34,628 nt of DNA from assembly GCF_001443045.1 (NCBI RefSeq), contig NZ_LKPJ01000049.1:1-34628 (forward strand). Direction: 5' to 3'. Position 1 is the stretch's first letter; the number at the start of each line of letters is the position of its first letter. The notes under the pieces were generated by a model. The model saw nothing but the letters and a program-made list of their open reading frames with translations, searched no databases and was not told where the DNA came from. Source of the stretch: Burkholderia ambifaria. GTDB taxonomy: Bacteria; Pseudomonadota; Gammaproteobacteria; Burkholderiales; Burkholderiaceae. Below, piece after piece: positions 8,722-15,366 of this stretch. The position numbers and the translations under genes are program-made.

Positions 8722-8752
8722 GGATGCAGTCGGATGACCGCGAATATGTTCT

Positions 8753-8828
<76 letters not shown>

Positions 8829-8839
8829 AACAGACAACC

Positions 8840-8869
8840 ATCATACACATCCATTTCCGCGCTTGGCAA
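8840..8869 (-). promoter_or_regulatory. Promoter of tRNA-Ala
   Basis: On the minus strand TTGCCA (8869-8864) and TATGAT (8845-8840) are separated by 18 bp. The -10 box ends 11 nt before the mature tRNA 5' end, leaving a short leader. Both hexamers match the sigma-70 consensus at four or five positions. Confidence 0.65.
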
Positions 8870-8893
8870 TAGGGTTTCAGTCACCCCGACGCG

Positions 8894-9253
8894 TCACTTC
8901 GATGGCGCGCCGGCCAGCACCCATTCGACCACGGAATGCAGATCCGCGTCGCTCATGCGCGGGTGCGCCGGCATCGGAATCGCGCCCCAGACGCCGGATC
9001 CGCCGTCCTTCACCTTCTTCGACAGCTTCGCGACGGCCTGCGGATCGGCCTTATAGCGGGCGGCGATATCCTTGAACGACGGGCCGACGAGCTTGCGGTC
9101 CACCGCGTGACAGCCCATGCATGCGTTGCTGCGCGCGACCTTCAGGCCGTCGCCGACATCCGCATGCGCCGTGCCGAGCGCACCAGCCGCGAGCGCCGCG
9201 GCCGCGGCGCCCCGCACCATCCATTGCGTGAACTTCATCTGCGTCGACTTCAT
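8894..9253 (-). CDS. Small periplasmic class I cytochrome c
   Basis: This 119-residue monohaem cytochrome c would shuttle electrons in the periplasm; its partners are unknown. A Sec signal peptide ends at about AHA31. The haem-binding CxxCH is CMGCH (Cys45, Cys48, His49), and the distal haem ligand is probably Met94 in AIPMPAHP. The overall pattern resembles cytochromes c-551/c-552. The ATG at 9253 overlaps the stop of the BON lipoprotein gene as ATGA; an alternative ATG at 9238 would still leave a signal peptide. It is the last gene before the tRNA. Confidence 0.92.
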   Translation of the reverse strand: MKSTQMKFTQWMVRGAAAAALAAGALGTAHADVGDGLKVARSNACMGCHAVDRKLVGPSFKDIAARYKADPQAVAKLSKKVKDGGSGVWGAIPMPAHPRMSDADLHSVVEWVLAGAPSK

Positions 9254-10047
9254 TGCGGCGTTGCCTTCGGGTTGCCCGGGTGCACGCTCGACGAATTCGA
9301 GATCGGCGCGGGCGGTTGCAGCGGCGTGGACTGGACCGACGCATCGGGCACCGCACCGACCGTCGCGGAATCCACGGGTGCGGCGGCGGCCTGCGTGCCG
9401 GACGCATCGCTCGGCGACGCAGCCTGCAAGGCCTGCGCGTCCTGCGGCTGGATGTACTGGAACACCTTCACGACCTTCTCGACACCCGGCACCTGGCTTG
9501 CCGCATCGGCACCGCGATTGCCTTCGTCGACCGTCACGAGACCCATCAGGTAGATGTTGCCGCGCTCGCTGACGACCTTGTAGTAGTTCGCCGACAGCCC
9601 CTTCGTCGCGATGAACTCGGACTTCACGCGTCCTTCGAGGTACGAGTCGTTCGCGCGCGACGACAGCGACGATGCCGGCTCGACCGACAGCTCGTTGACG
9701 ATCGCGTTCACATTGTTGATGCCGCGCACAATTTCCTCGGCGCGCTGCTTCGATGCATTGTTCGGCACTTCGCCCGTCAGCAGCACGCGGCGGTTGAACA
9801 CCGTCACGTTCACGTGCGACTGGTCCGGCAGCCCGTTGTTGATCTGCGTGAGCGACTTGACCTGGATCTCGCGATCCTCGGTCTGCGCGCCGAGCGTACG
9901 GCGATCGGTCGCGATCAGCGCGCCGCCGCCGGCCGCCGCGCCGAGCACGCCGAGCACGCACCCCTGCAGCGACAACGCGAGGCCCGCCGTCAGCGCGGCG
10001 AGCAACGTGGTTCTGACGAGCGTCTGTTTGACGCGGCTTTGATTCAT
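9250..10047 (-). CDS. dolP: BON-domain outer-membrane lipoprotein, DolP/YraP-like
   Basis: This 265-residue predicted lipoprotein has a signal peptide ending in the lipobox LQGC (Cys30), followed by a Gly/Ala-rich stretch and ATDRRTLGAQTEDREIQ, the usual start of the YraP/DolP family. Two BON domains follow (about 58-125 and 135-205), with repeated VLLTGEVPN and IYLMGLVTV strands. A Ser/Pro/Ala-rich tail of about 60 residues is longer than in E. coli DolP. DolP proteins support outer-membrane integrity. The ATG at 10047 is chosen because AGGAG lies just upstream; a TTG further up is less likely. The gene follows diaA, as in E. coli. The symbol is by similarity and context. Confidence 0.9.
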   Translation of the reverse strand: MNQSRVKQTLVRTTLLAALTAGLALSLQGCVLGVLGAAAGGGALIATDRRTLGAQTEDREIQVKSLTQINNGLPDQSHVNVTVFNRRVLLTGEVPNNASKQRAEEIVRGINNVNAIVNELSVEPASSLSSRANDSYLEGRVKSEFIATKGLSANYYKVVSERGNIYLMGLVTVDEGNRGADAASQVPGVEKVVKVFQYIQPQDAQALQAASPSDASGTQAAAAPVDSATVGAVPDASVQSTPLQPPAPISNSSSVHPGNPKATPQ

Positions 10048-10064
10048 CGACGGCTCTCCTTCGT

Positions 10065-10649
10065 TCAATCCTCACCCAGCAGCATCGCGTCGATGCCGTC
10101 GCACAGGCAGTGGATGGTCAGCAGATGGACTTCGTGGACGCGTGCCGCGCGCGAGGCGGGCACGCTGATCGGAATATCGGTGTCGGACAGCGCGGCCTCG
10201 ACGGCGTGGCCGTCGCCACCGGTCAGCGCGACGACGGTCATCTCGCGCTCGTGCGCCTCGTCGATCGCGGCCAGCACGCGCGGCGACGCGCCGCTCGCGT
10301 CGAGCACCAGCAGGATGTCGCCGGTCTGCCCGAGCACGCGCACCTGCTGCGCGAACAGCTGGTCCGCAGCGGCGGCCCCCGTGAGGCCACCCTGCGACGC
10401 ATCGGTGGCCAGCGCGATCGCGGGCAGGCCCGGACGCTCGCGCTCGAAGCCGCCGACAAGCGACACGGCGAGGTAGTGCGCGGCGGCGGCCGACGGGCCG
10501 TCCCCGCACGCGACGATCTTGTTGCCGTTCGCCAGCGCGGCGAACATCGCGTCGACCGCGGCTGCGATCGGCAGCGGCAGCGCGTCGGCCGCTTCGGCGT
10601 GAAGCGCGGCGCTGTCGCGGAAATGTTGCTGAATACGTTCGACTGACAT
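10065..10649 (-). CDS. diaA: SIS-domain protein DiaA (GmhA-like fold)
   Basis: This 194-residue sugar-isomerase-fold protein is probably the DiaA homologue that helps DnaA assemble at the replication origin. It follows E. coli DiaA closely: NGNKIVACGDGPSAAAAHYL, FERERPGLPAIAL, MTVVALTGGDG and VHEVHLLTIHCLCDGID match DiaA segments. The phosphate-loop region reads CGDGPSAAAAHY where DiaA has CGNGTSAANAQH, so the isomerase-like site is altered. Neighbours yraN upstream and a BON lipoprotein downstream reproduce the E. coli order. A phosphoheptose isomerase label is possible, but the sequence fits DiaA better. AGGAA precedes the ATG. Confidence 0.85.
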   Translation of the reverse strand: MSVERIQQHFRDSAALHAEAADALPLPIAAAVDAMFAALANGNKIVACGDGPSAAAAHYLAVSLVGGFERERPGLPAIALATDASQGGLTGAAAADQLFAQQVRVLGQTGDILLVLDASGASPRVLAAIDEAHEREMTVVALTGGDGHAVEAALSDTDIPISVPASRAARVHEVHLLTIHCLCDGIDAMLLGED

Positions 10650-10775
10650 CGATTCCTGGTGAACTGGGCGCGTGGCACGCCGCGCGCAACGTCATGGGTG
10701 CGGCGAGTTTACCGCACTCCGGCACACTCCCCGAGGGTATGGCAAGAACTCTTTACATCTCGTCACAGCTCGCGG

Positions 10776-11204
10776 CTATGCATCATCGGCACGAAATGCG
10801 TCGCGCAGCCATTCGAGCCGGCCGGCCTCGAACGCGACGACGTCGAAACGGCACGCGGCACCCGCACCGTGCCGCACCCAGAAATGGAGCGCGGCCGCGA
10901 CCAGGCGCCGCCGCTTGCGCCAGCCGACGCTCGCGGCAGCGCCACCGTGCCGCGTGCTGCGCCGCGCGCGCACCTCGACGAACACGAGCGTGCCGTCGGG
11001 TGTGCGCATCACGAGATCGAGCTCGCCGCCGCGCATCGTCACGTTCGCCGCGACGAACGCGAGACCGCGGCGTTCTAGGAACTGCCGCGCGCGCTGCTCG
11101 AATGTCGCCCCCACCGATCTGGATCGCGCCGGGCAGGAAAAGTTGCCGCTACCATGCGGCAAACCGCACCCGTCGCCCGGCGCGACCGGCTCCGCGTGGC
11201 ACAA
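10776..11204 (-). CDS. yraN: UPF0102 protein YraN, endonuclease-like fold
   Basis: This 142-residue member of the YraN/UPF0102 family has a predicted restriction-endonuclease-like fold and no firmly established function. Family motifs are GATFEQRARQFLERRGL, MRGGELDLVM and LVFVEVRAR, the last two holding the candidate acidic/Glu-x-Arg site, followed by RKRRRLVAAALHFW and CRFDVVAFE. The TTG at 11204 is preferred over an upstream frame opening because AAGGA lies a few bases before it and, as I recall, relatives start with MCHA. It is transcribed away from rsmI with only 46 bp between the starts. Confidence 0.88.
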   Translation of the reverse strand: MCHAEPVAPGDGCGLPHGSGNFSCPARSRSVGATFEQRARQFLERRGLAFVAANVTMRGGELDLVMRTPDGTLVFVEVRARRSTRHGGAAASVGWRKRRRLVAAALHFWVRHGAGAACRFDVVAFEAGRLEWLRDAFRADDA

Positions 11205-11250
11205 TGCCGTCCTTGTTCCGCTTGCGCCGCGATTGCGCGCATTGCCTGCC

Positions 11251-12129
11251 ATGACTGCCCTCCTCGAACTCGCGCAAACGCAGCATTACCCGGACGCCGC
11301 GCTCTACGTGGTCGCGACGCCGATCGGCAACACCGCCGACATCACGCTGCGCGCGCTGCACGTGCTCGGCCTCGCCGACCGCATCGCAGCCGAAGACACC
11401 CGCAACACGGGCCAGCTGCTGGCCCGCTACGGCATCTCGAAACCGCTCGTCGCCGTGCACGAGCACAACGAACGCGAAGCGGCGCTGCGCGTGATCGAGC
11501 TGCTGCGCGCGGGCGAACGCGTCGCGTACGTGTCGGACGCCGGCACGCCCGGCATCTCGGACCCGGGCGCGCGGCTCGTCGACACCGTGCGCGCGGCCGG
11601 CTTCGCGGTGATTCCGCTGCCGGGCGCGAGCGCGGCCGTGACCGCGCTGAGCGTGGCGGGCGACTGGGCCGGTGCGTTCACGTTCGCGGGCTTCCTGCCG
11701 CCGAAGGCGAAGCAGCGCGCGAGCGCGCTGCAGTCGCTCGTGCAGCACCCGTACGCGCTGGTGTTCTACGAAGCGCCGCACCGGATCGCCGAGACCGTCG
11801 CCGCACTCGCCGACGCGTTCGGCCCCGCGCGCCGGCTGCTGATCGCGCGCGAGCTCACCAAGCTACACGAGCAGCTGTTCCAGGGCACCCTGGCCGAAGG
11901 ACAGAGCTGGCTCGCTGGCGATGCGAACCGGCAGCGCGGCGAGTTCGTGCTGGTCGTCGAAGGCGCGCCGGCCGACGGCGGCGAAACCGACGACACCGCG
12001 CACGACGCGCTGCTCAAGCTGCTGCTGAAAGAAGTGCCGGTGAAGAGCGCGGCGAAGCTCGCGGCCGCGTTGACGGGCGCATCGCGCAACGCGCTGTATG
12101 CACGCGCGCTCGTGCTGAAGGACGGCTGA
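11251..12129 (+). CDS. rsmI: 16S rRNA (cytidine-1402-2'-O)-methyltransferase RsmI
   Basis: This 292-residue SAM-dependent enzyme 2'-O-methylates C1402 in the decoding centre of 16S rRNA. It has the tetrapyrrole-methylase fold with the RsmI signatures VVATPIGNTADITLRAL, AAEDTRNTGQLL, YVSDAGTPGISDPGARLV and LPGASAAVTAL. GFLPPKAKQR, VFYEAPHR and RELTKLHEQ follow, with a C-terminal winged-helix-like segment (LLKEVPVKSAAKLAAALTG). The length is normal. No clear ribosome-binding site precedes the ATG. A CACAAT at 11200-11205 may be the -10 box, overlapping the start codon of divergent yraN. A strong terminator follows 44 bp after the stop. Confidence 0.96.
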   Translation: MTALLELAQTQHYPDAALYVVATPIGNTADITLRALHVLGLADRIAAEDTRNTGQLLARYGISKPLVAVHEHNEREAALRVIELLRAGERVAYVSDAGTPGISDPGARLVDTVRAAGFAVIPLPGASAAVTALSVAGDWAGAFTFAGFLPPKAKQRASALQSLVQHPYALVFYEAPHRIAETVAALADAFGPARRLLIARELTKLHEQLFQGTLAEGQSWLAGDANRQRGEFVLVVEGAPADGGETDDTAHDALLKLLLKEVPVKSAAKLAAALTGASRNALYARALVLKDG

Positions 12130-12173
12130 CGGGCGAGCGCGGGCGGCACCCGCCGCCCGGCCCGCGAAAACGC

Positions 12174-12201
12174 AAAAGGGCTGCCCGAAGGCAGCCCTTT
12201 T
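12174..12201. terminator. Bidirectional terminator between rsmI and rlpA
   Basis: A perfect 12-bp hairpin has arms AAAAGGGCTGCC and GGCAGCCCTTTT around a CGAA tetraloop. It ends in a T-run on both strands and sits between two convergent genes, so it can stop transcription from both sides. Confidence 0.9.
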
Positions 12202-12224
12202 GCATGGGCGGACGAGCCGCCGCG

Positions 12225-12833
12225 TTACTTCGTCGACAGCGACGCGAACATTTCGTCGCGGGCCTCGCGCGCTTCCTGCGGCGACAGCCCTTCGATCTTC
12301 ACGCGGCCCGTGCCGGCATGCACGAGGCCGATCATCTTGGCGGCCGCATACGACAGGTCGAGCACGCGGCCGCGCTTGTACGGCCCGCGATCGTTGACCT
12401 TCACGACGACCCACTTGCCGGTCGATGCGTTCGTCACCCTGATGTACGAGGACAGCGGCAGCGTGCGGTGCGCGGCGGTCAGCGCGTTCATGTTGAAGCG
12501 CTCACCGTTCGCGGTGCGGCGGCCGTGGAAATCCCGGCCATACCACGACGCCCGACCCGTCTGGCGGAAGTCGGACACGTCCTTGCCGTCGATCGGCTCG
12601 GCGTCCGCCAGCGACGACTTCTTCGCGTCCTTGCTGTCGGCAGCCGGCATCGATGCCAGCGCGGAATCGAAATTCAGTTGCTTGTCGTCGTCCGCCTTGG
12701 CGGCCGCGGCCGTCTTGTTGACCGCGTTCTTCTGGTTGGCGCTGCCGGTGGTCTGGCTGGGTGGCACCGCACAGCCCGTCAGCGCAAAAAATAATGCGAT
12801 GGTCCCGAATCGAGTCGGAAAACGAAAATTCAT
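12225..12833 (-). CDS. rlpA: RlpA-like septal lipoprotein with double-psi beta-barrel
   Basis: This 202-residue lipoprotein has signal peptide and lipobox LTGC (Cys21), a low-complexity Ala/Lys/Asp-rich linker (about 25-100), then a double-psi beta-barrel domain. Motifs of that domain are GRASWYGRDFHGRRTANGE, ALTAAHRTLPLSSYIRVTN, VVVKVNDRGPY and RVLDLSYAAAKMIGL. RlpA proteins are lytic transglycosylases acting on peptidoglycan lacking stem peptides; the expected acidic residue of the barrel (Asp in NDRGP) is present. There is no C-terminal SPOR domain, so septal targeting by that route is not expected. The frame is open upstream, but the ATG at 12833 gives the complete lipoprotein signal. The 5' region is unusually long (655 bp to the next gene). 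Confidence 0.9.
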   Translation of the reverse strand: MNFRFPTRFGTIALFFALTGCAVPPSQTTGSANQKNAVNKTAAAAKADDDKQLNFDSALASMPAADSKDAKKSSLADAEPIDGKDVSDFRQTGRASWYGRDFHGRRTANGERFNMNALTAAHRTLPLSSYIRVTNASTGKWVVVKVNDRGPYKRGRVLDLSYAAAKMIGLVHAGTGRVKIEGLSPQEAREARDEMFASLSTK

Positions 12834-13173
12834 CGACGTGTCGCCTTCTGGTTCGGGCCGCACGCTACAACGCTGCTCAACAACGCAGATACGCGGCCCG
12901 GACGGCAAATGCGTGCACGCCCCGCTCGGATGCGAGCAGGCGGCTAGCATGGGCGCGGCTTTCGTCTCTGCCGCAACCGTCCTGATTAGTTTTCACGTCT
13001 GGCGCAACCTGTCCCCGGCAGCCTGACCAGACCCCACATGCCGCCATCGAACATGGCTTCACGTTCGCGCGCGTCGAAACGACCGACTCACAGGAACGGC
13101 GGCACAGGCCTCATCCGGCGGCGCGGCAGCAGGGCCGCTGGCGGGCGCGCAGCACCCGGCCGGACAAGACGTG
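12834..13173. other. Long spacer upstream of rlpA, proximal part
   Basis: No gene is supported in these 340 bp. They may be an rlpA leader transcribed from the TATAAT at 13311-13306, or hold a closer rlpA promoter I could not identify with confidence. Short open frames here lack ribosome-binding sites and family resemblance. Confidence 0.4.
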
Positions 13174-13299
13174 AGCACCGAATATTCGGTGCTGGATACA
13201 CCGCCGGACTCCCCGGCGGCTGATGCTTGACGGTGCTTCCGACGCCCCTTTTTAACGGGGCCGAAACACCAGCGAATTGCGTGAAACTCACGCTCAATG
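13174..13299 (-). ncRNA. Candidate structured RNA or structured rlpA leader
   Basis: Four hairpins in a row occur in 120 nt. They are a stem GCGTGA/TCACGC (13279-13293) that can be lengthened by flanking ATTG/CAAT with a 2-nt bulge; GCCCC/GGGGC (13244-13261); CCGCCGG/CCGGCGG (13201-13219); and a perfect 20-bp palindrome with arms AGCACCG/CGGTGCT around AATATT (13174-13193). On the minus strand a perfect TATAAT ends 7 nt before the first stem, so a transcript would begin at the base of that hairpin. No U-tract marks a 3' end, so the end is a guess. I do not recognise an RNA family; it could equally be the 5' leader of rlpA. Confidence 0.4.
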
Positions 13300-13305
13300 G
13301 GGCGC

Positions 13306-13311
13306 ATTATA
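13306..13311 (-). promoter_or_regulatory. Perfect -10 box (TATAAT) on the minus strand
   Basis: TATAAT is preceded by ATG on the minus strand, but no good -35 hexamer is found at 16-18 bp. Its distance to the first hairpin of the structured region fits a transcription start near 13299. It is the only perfect -10 match noticed in this spacer. Confidence 0.5.
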
Positions 13312-13432
13312 CATAAACCAAAAGGTCGACCCGAAAAGCACCCCCTTCGGACCATTGATTCTCACTATGGCCGTAACAATCGACATGCTCCGGGAATGCC
13401 CGTAGCCGTGCGCTGGGGCGTGCGTCGCTCGA

Positions 13433-13462
13433 CCGACAAGCGGCCCGCGCGACCGGTACAAT
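13433..13462 (+). promoter_or_regulatory. Candidate promoter of the metallo-hydrolase/exonuclease pair
   Basis: CCGACA (13433-13438) and TACAAT (13457-13462) are 18 bp apart. The start of transcription would fall about 20 nt before the ATG at 13489. The -10 match is good (5/6), the -35 moderate (4/6). Confidence 0.45.
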
Positions 13463-13488
13463 CGCTCCTTTTAGCCGCCGGTGCCTCC

Positions 13489-14133
13489 ATGAAAGTCACG
13501 CTCATTCCGGTCACGCCGTTCCAGCAGAACTGCTCGCTGCTCGTCTGCGAAAAGACCGGCCGTGCCGCCGTCGTCGATCCGGGCGGCGATCTCGAACGGA
13601 TCGAACAGGAGATCGCGCGGCAGAACGTGCAGGTCGAGAAGGTGCTGCTTACGCACGGCCACGTCGATCACTGCGCGGGGGCGAAGGCGCTTGCGACGCA
13701 CTACGGCGTGCCGATCGTGGGGCCGCAGGAAGACGAGCGCTTCTGGATCGAGCAACTGCCGATGCAGAGCCAGCGCTTCGGCTTCCCGGCCGCCGAAGCC
13801 TTCGAGCCGGACCACTGGCTGAACGACGGCGACACCGTGCAGTTCGGCGACGAGACGCTCGAGGTCTATCACTGCCCGGGCCACACGCCCGGCCACGTCG
13901 TGTTCTTCAGCCGCGCGCATCGCGTCGCGATCGTCGGCGACGTGCTGTTCGCCGGCTCGATCGGCCGCACCGATTTCCCGCGCGGCAACCATGCGGACCT
14001 CGTGCGCTCGATCAAAGAGAAGCTGTGGCCGCTCGGCGACGACGTCACGTTCGTGCCGGGCCACGGCCCGGTGTCGACGTTCGGCGACGAGCGTCGCACG
14101 AATCCGTTCGTGTCCGACAAGGTGTTCGGATGA
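13489..14133 (+). CDS. Metallo-beta-lactamase-fold hydrolase, glyoxalase II-like (YcbL type)
   Basis: This is a 214-residue binuclear metal hydrolase. Zinc-ligand motifs are all present: THGHVDH (His56, His58, Asp60, His61), His132 in CPGHTPGHVVFF, Asp in IVGDVLFAGSIGRTDF, and a distal His in VPGHGPVS. The layout (MKVTLIPVTPFQQNC start, short C-terminus) matches the small YcbL-type glyoxalase II-like group, whose substrates are thioesters or unknown. The frame is open upstream, but the ATG at 13489 fits the family start and the promoter position. Its stop overlaps the ATG of the exonuclease-like gene as ATGA, so both are probably made together. Confidence 0.92.
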   Translation: MKVTLIPVTPFQQNCSLLVCEKTGRAAVVDPGGDLERIEQEIARQNVQVEKVLLTHGHVDHCAGAKALATHYGVPIVGPQEDERFWIEQLPMQSQRFGFPAAEAFEPDHWLNDGDTVQFGDETLEVYHCPGHTPGHVVFFSRAHRVAIVGDVLFAGSIGRTDFPRGNHADLVRSIKEKLWPLGDDVTFVPGHGPVSTFGDERRTNPFVSDKVFG

Positions 14134-14789
14134 ACCAGACCGCCATCCCCGAAATCTACGTCAGCACCGACGTCGAGGCCGACGGCCCGATTCCCGGCCC
14201 GCACTCGATGCTGAGCTTCGCGTCGGCCGCCTATACCGAAGACAAGCAGTTGATCGCGACGTTCTCGGCAAACCTCGAGACGCTGCCCGGCGCCCAGGCC
14301 CATCCGGTGCAGGAAGCGTGGTGGAAGACGGAGCCGCAAGCGTGGGCCGCGTGCCGGCGCGACCTGCAGGCGCCCGAGGCCGCGCTCGTCGCGTACGTCG
14401 AGTGGGTCGAGGCGCTGCCCGGCAAGCCGGTGTTCGTCGCGATGCCGGCCGGCTTCGATTTCACGTTCATGTTCTGGTACATGATGCGCTTCGCCGGACG
14501 CTGCCCGTTCTCGTGGTCGGCGCTCGACATCAAGACGCTCGCGTTCGCGATGACGGGCCTGCCGTACCGCAAGGCGATCAAGCCGCGCTTTCCGAAGCAC
14601 TGGTTCGACGACCATCCGCACACGCACGTCGCGCTCGACGACGCGATCGAGCAAGGCGCGCTGTTCTGCAACATGCTCGCCGACCTGCGCCGTCAGCAGG
14701 CAGCGCTCGCGGGCCTCGCTGTGGCCGACACCGACCGGTCGGAACAGGCAGGGGCGGGACAAAACCCAACGGATCCGCGCGCAAATTAG
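14130..14789 (+). CDS. DEDD-type 3'-5' exonuclease-like protein
   Basis: This 219-residue protein opens with STDVEADGPIPGPHSMLSF, which supplies the Asp-x-Glu of a DEDD exonuclease motif I. AGFDFTFMFWYM supplies a motif II aspartate, and HTHVALDDAIEQG gives the His/Asp pair of motif III. The pattern resembles the Rv2179c-type exoribonuclease group. The substrate is unknown, and the assignment rests on motifs and fold class rather than on recognised close homologues. It is coupled to the preceding hydrolase gene by an ATGA overlap. The last 25 residues are low complexity. Confidence 0.75.
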   Translation: MNQTAIPEIYVSTDVEADGPIPGPHSMLSFASAAYTEDKQLIATFSANLETLPGAQAHPVQEAWWKTEPQAWAACRRDLQAPEAALVAYVEWVEALPGKPVFVAMPAGFDFTFMFWYMMRFAGRCPFSWSALDIKTLAFAMTGLPYRKAIKPRFPKHWFDDHPHTHVALDDAIEQGALFCNMLADLRRQQAALAGLAVADTDRSEQAGAGQNPTDPRAN

Positions 14790-14818
14790 CGAATCTCGCT
14801 CACCGGCACGCTGCCAGA

Positions 14819-14847
14819 TTGCCTTTCCTTCCCCGGCCCTCTAACAT
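14819..14847 (+). promoter_or_regulatory. Promoter of the Lrp/AsnC regulator gene
   Basis: TTGCCT (14819-14824) and TAACAT (14842-14847) are separated by exactly 17 bp. The predicted start lies about 27 nt before the GTG start codon. Confidence 0.55.
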
Positions 14848-14880
14848 TCAGCGTGTTGTAGCTGCCGCATGGAGGCGCAG

Positions 14881-15339
14881 GTGACGCTCGATTCCTTTTC
14901 GCAAAAAATCCTTCGCCTGTTGCAGCTCGACGCGCGCCGCTCCGTGCAGGAAATCTCCGACCAGGTCGGCCTGTCGAGCACGCCGTGCTGGCGCCGCATC
15001 AAGGACATGGAACAGTCCGGCGTGATCCAGCGCTACACCGCGCTGCTCGATCGCGAGAAGCTCGGCCTGCACGTGTGCGCGCTCGCGCACGTGCACCTGA
15101 CCCGCCACAACGAAGGCGGCGTCGAGCAGTTCGAACGCGAGATCGCGACCTGCCCGGAAGTCACCGAGTGTTACAGCACGACCGGGGAAGCCGACTACAT
15201 CCTCAAGATCGTCGCGCCCGACATCAAGGCGTACGACGTGTTCCTGCACGAACGGATCTTCAAGATCCCGGCCGTGTCGCAGGTGCGCACGAGCGTCGTG
15301 CTGCGCGAAATCAAGTTCGACACGCAACTGCCGCTGTAA
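14881..15339 (+). CDS. Lrp/AsnC-family transcriptional regulator
   Basis: This 152-residue feast/famine regulator has an N-terminal helix-turn-helix (FSQKILRLLQLDARRSVQEISDQVGLSSTP as split segments over residues 3-35, then CWRRIKDMEQSGVI) and a C-terminal RAM ligand-binding/oligomer domain with VTECYSTTGEADYILKIVA and SQVRTSVVLREIKF. The GTG at 14881 is chosen because GGAGG sits 5 bp upstream; the in-frame ATG at 14869 would place that site inside the gene. Regulated genes are not evident. Its convergent neighbour is a cation efflux gene 27 bp away. Confidence 0.93.
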   Translation: MTLDSFSQKILRLLQLDARRSVQEISDQVGLSSTPCWRRIKDMEQSGVIQRYTALLDREKLGLHVCALAHVHLTRHNEGGVEQFEREIATCPEVTECYSTTGEADYILKIVAPDIKAYDVFLHERIFKIPAVSQVRTSVVLREIKFDTQLPL

Positions 15340-15366
15340 CGCACGCCCCGCGTTCGACGGCGCCGC

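Larger units (their letters stand above)
1..8752. mobile_element. Right-hand part of a tRNA-Ala-inserted genomic island
   Basis: This is accessory DNA abutting the 3' CCA end of a tRNA-Ala gene. It contains a P4-type integrase next to the tRNA, a type I restriction-modification operon and an IS66-family remnant. The hsdS gene has visibly AT-richer stretches than the core genes on the right. Integrases of this family normally recombine at tRNA 3' ends, so the junction is placed at the tRNA end. I searched by eye for a second copy of the tRNA 3' segment and found none in the window, so the other end probably lies left of position 1. Island nature is inferred from content and position. Confidence 0.8.

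Noticed and set aside
9051..9572. Other-frame open stretches over the lipoprotein and cytochrome genes
   Set aside because: They are Arg/Pro-rich shadows of the real genes; the signal peptides, lipobox and CxxCH occur only in the chosen frames.
10065..10649. Phosphoheptose isomerase GmhA
   Set aside because: The sequence and the yraN/BON-lipoprotein context match DiaA, and the sugar-phosphate loop is altered; no heptose genes are near.
13030..13300. 6S RNA in the spacer upstream of rlpA
   Set aside because: The 5' and 3' parts do not form the long closing stem with a central bubble expected for 6S RNA; the hairpins are local and consecutive.
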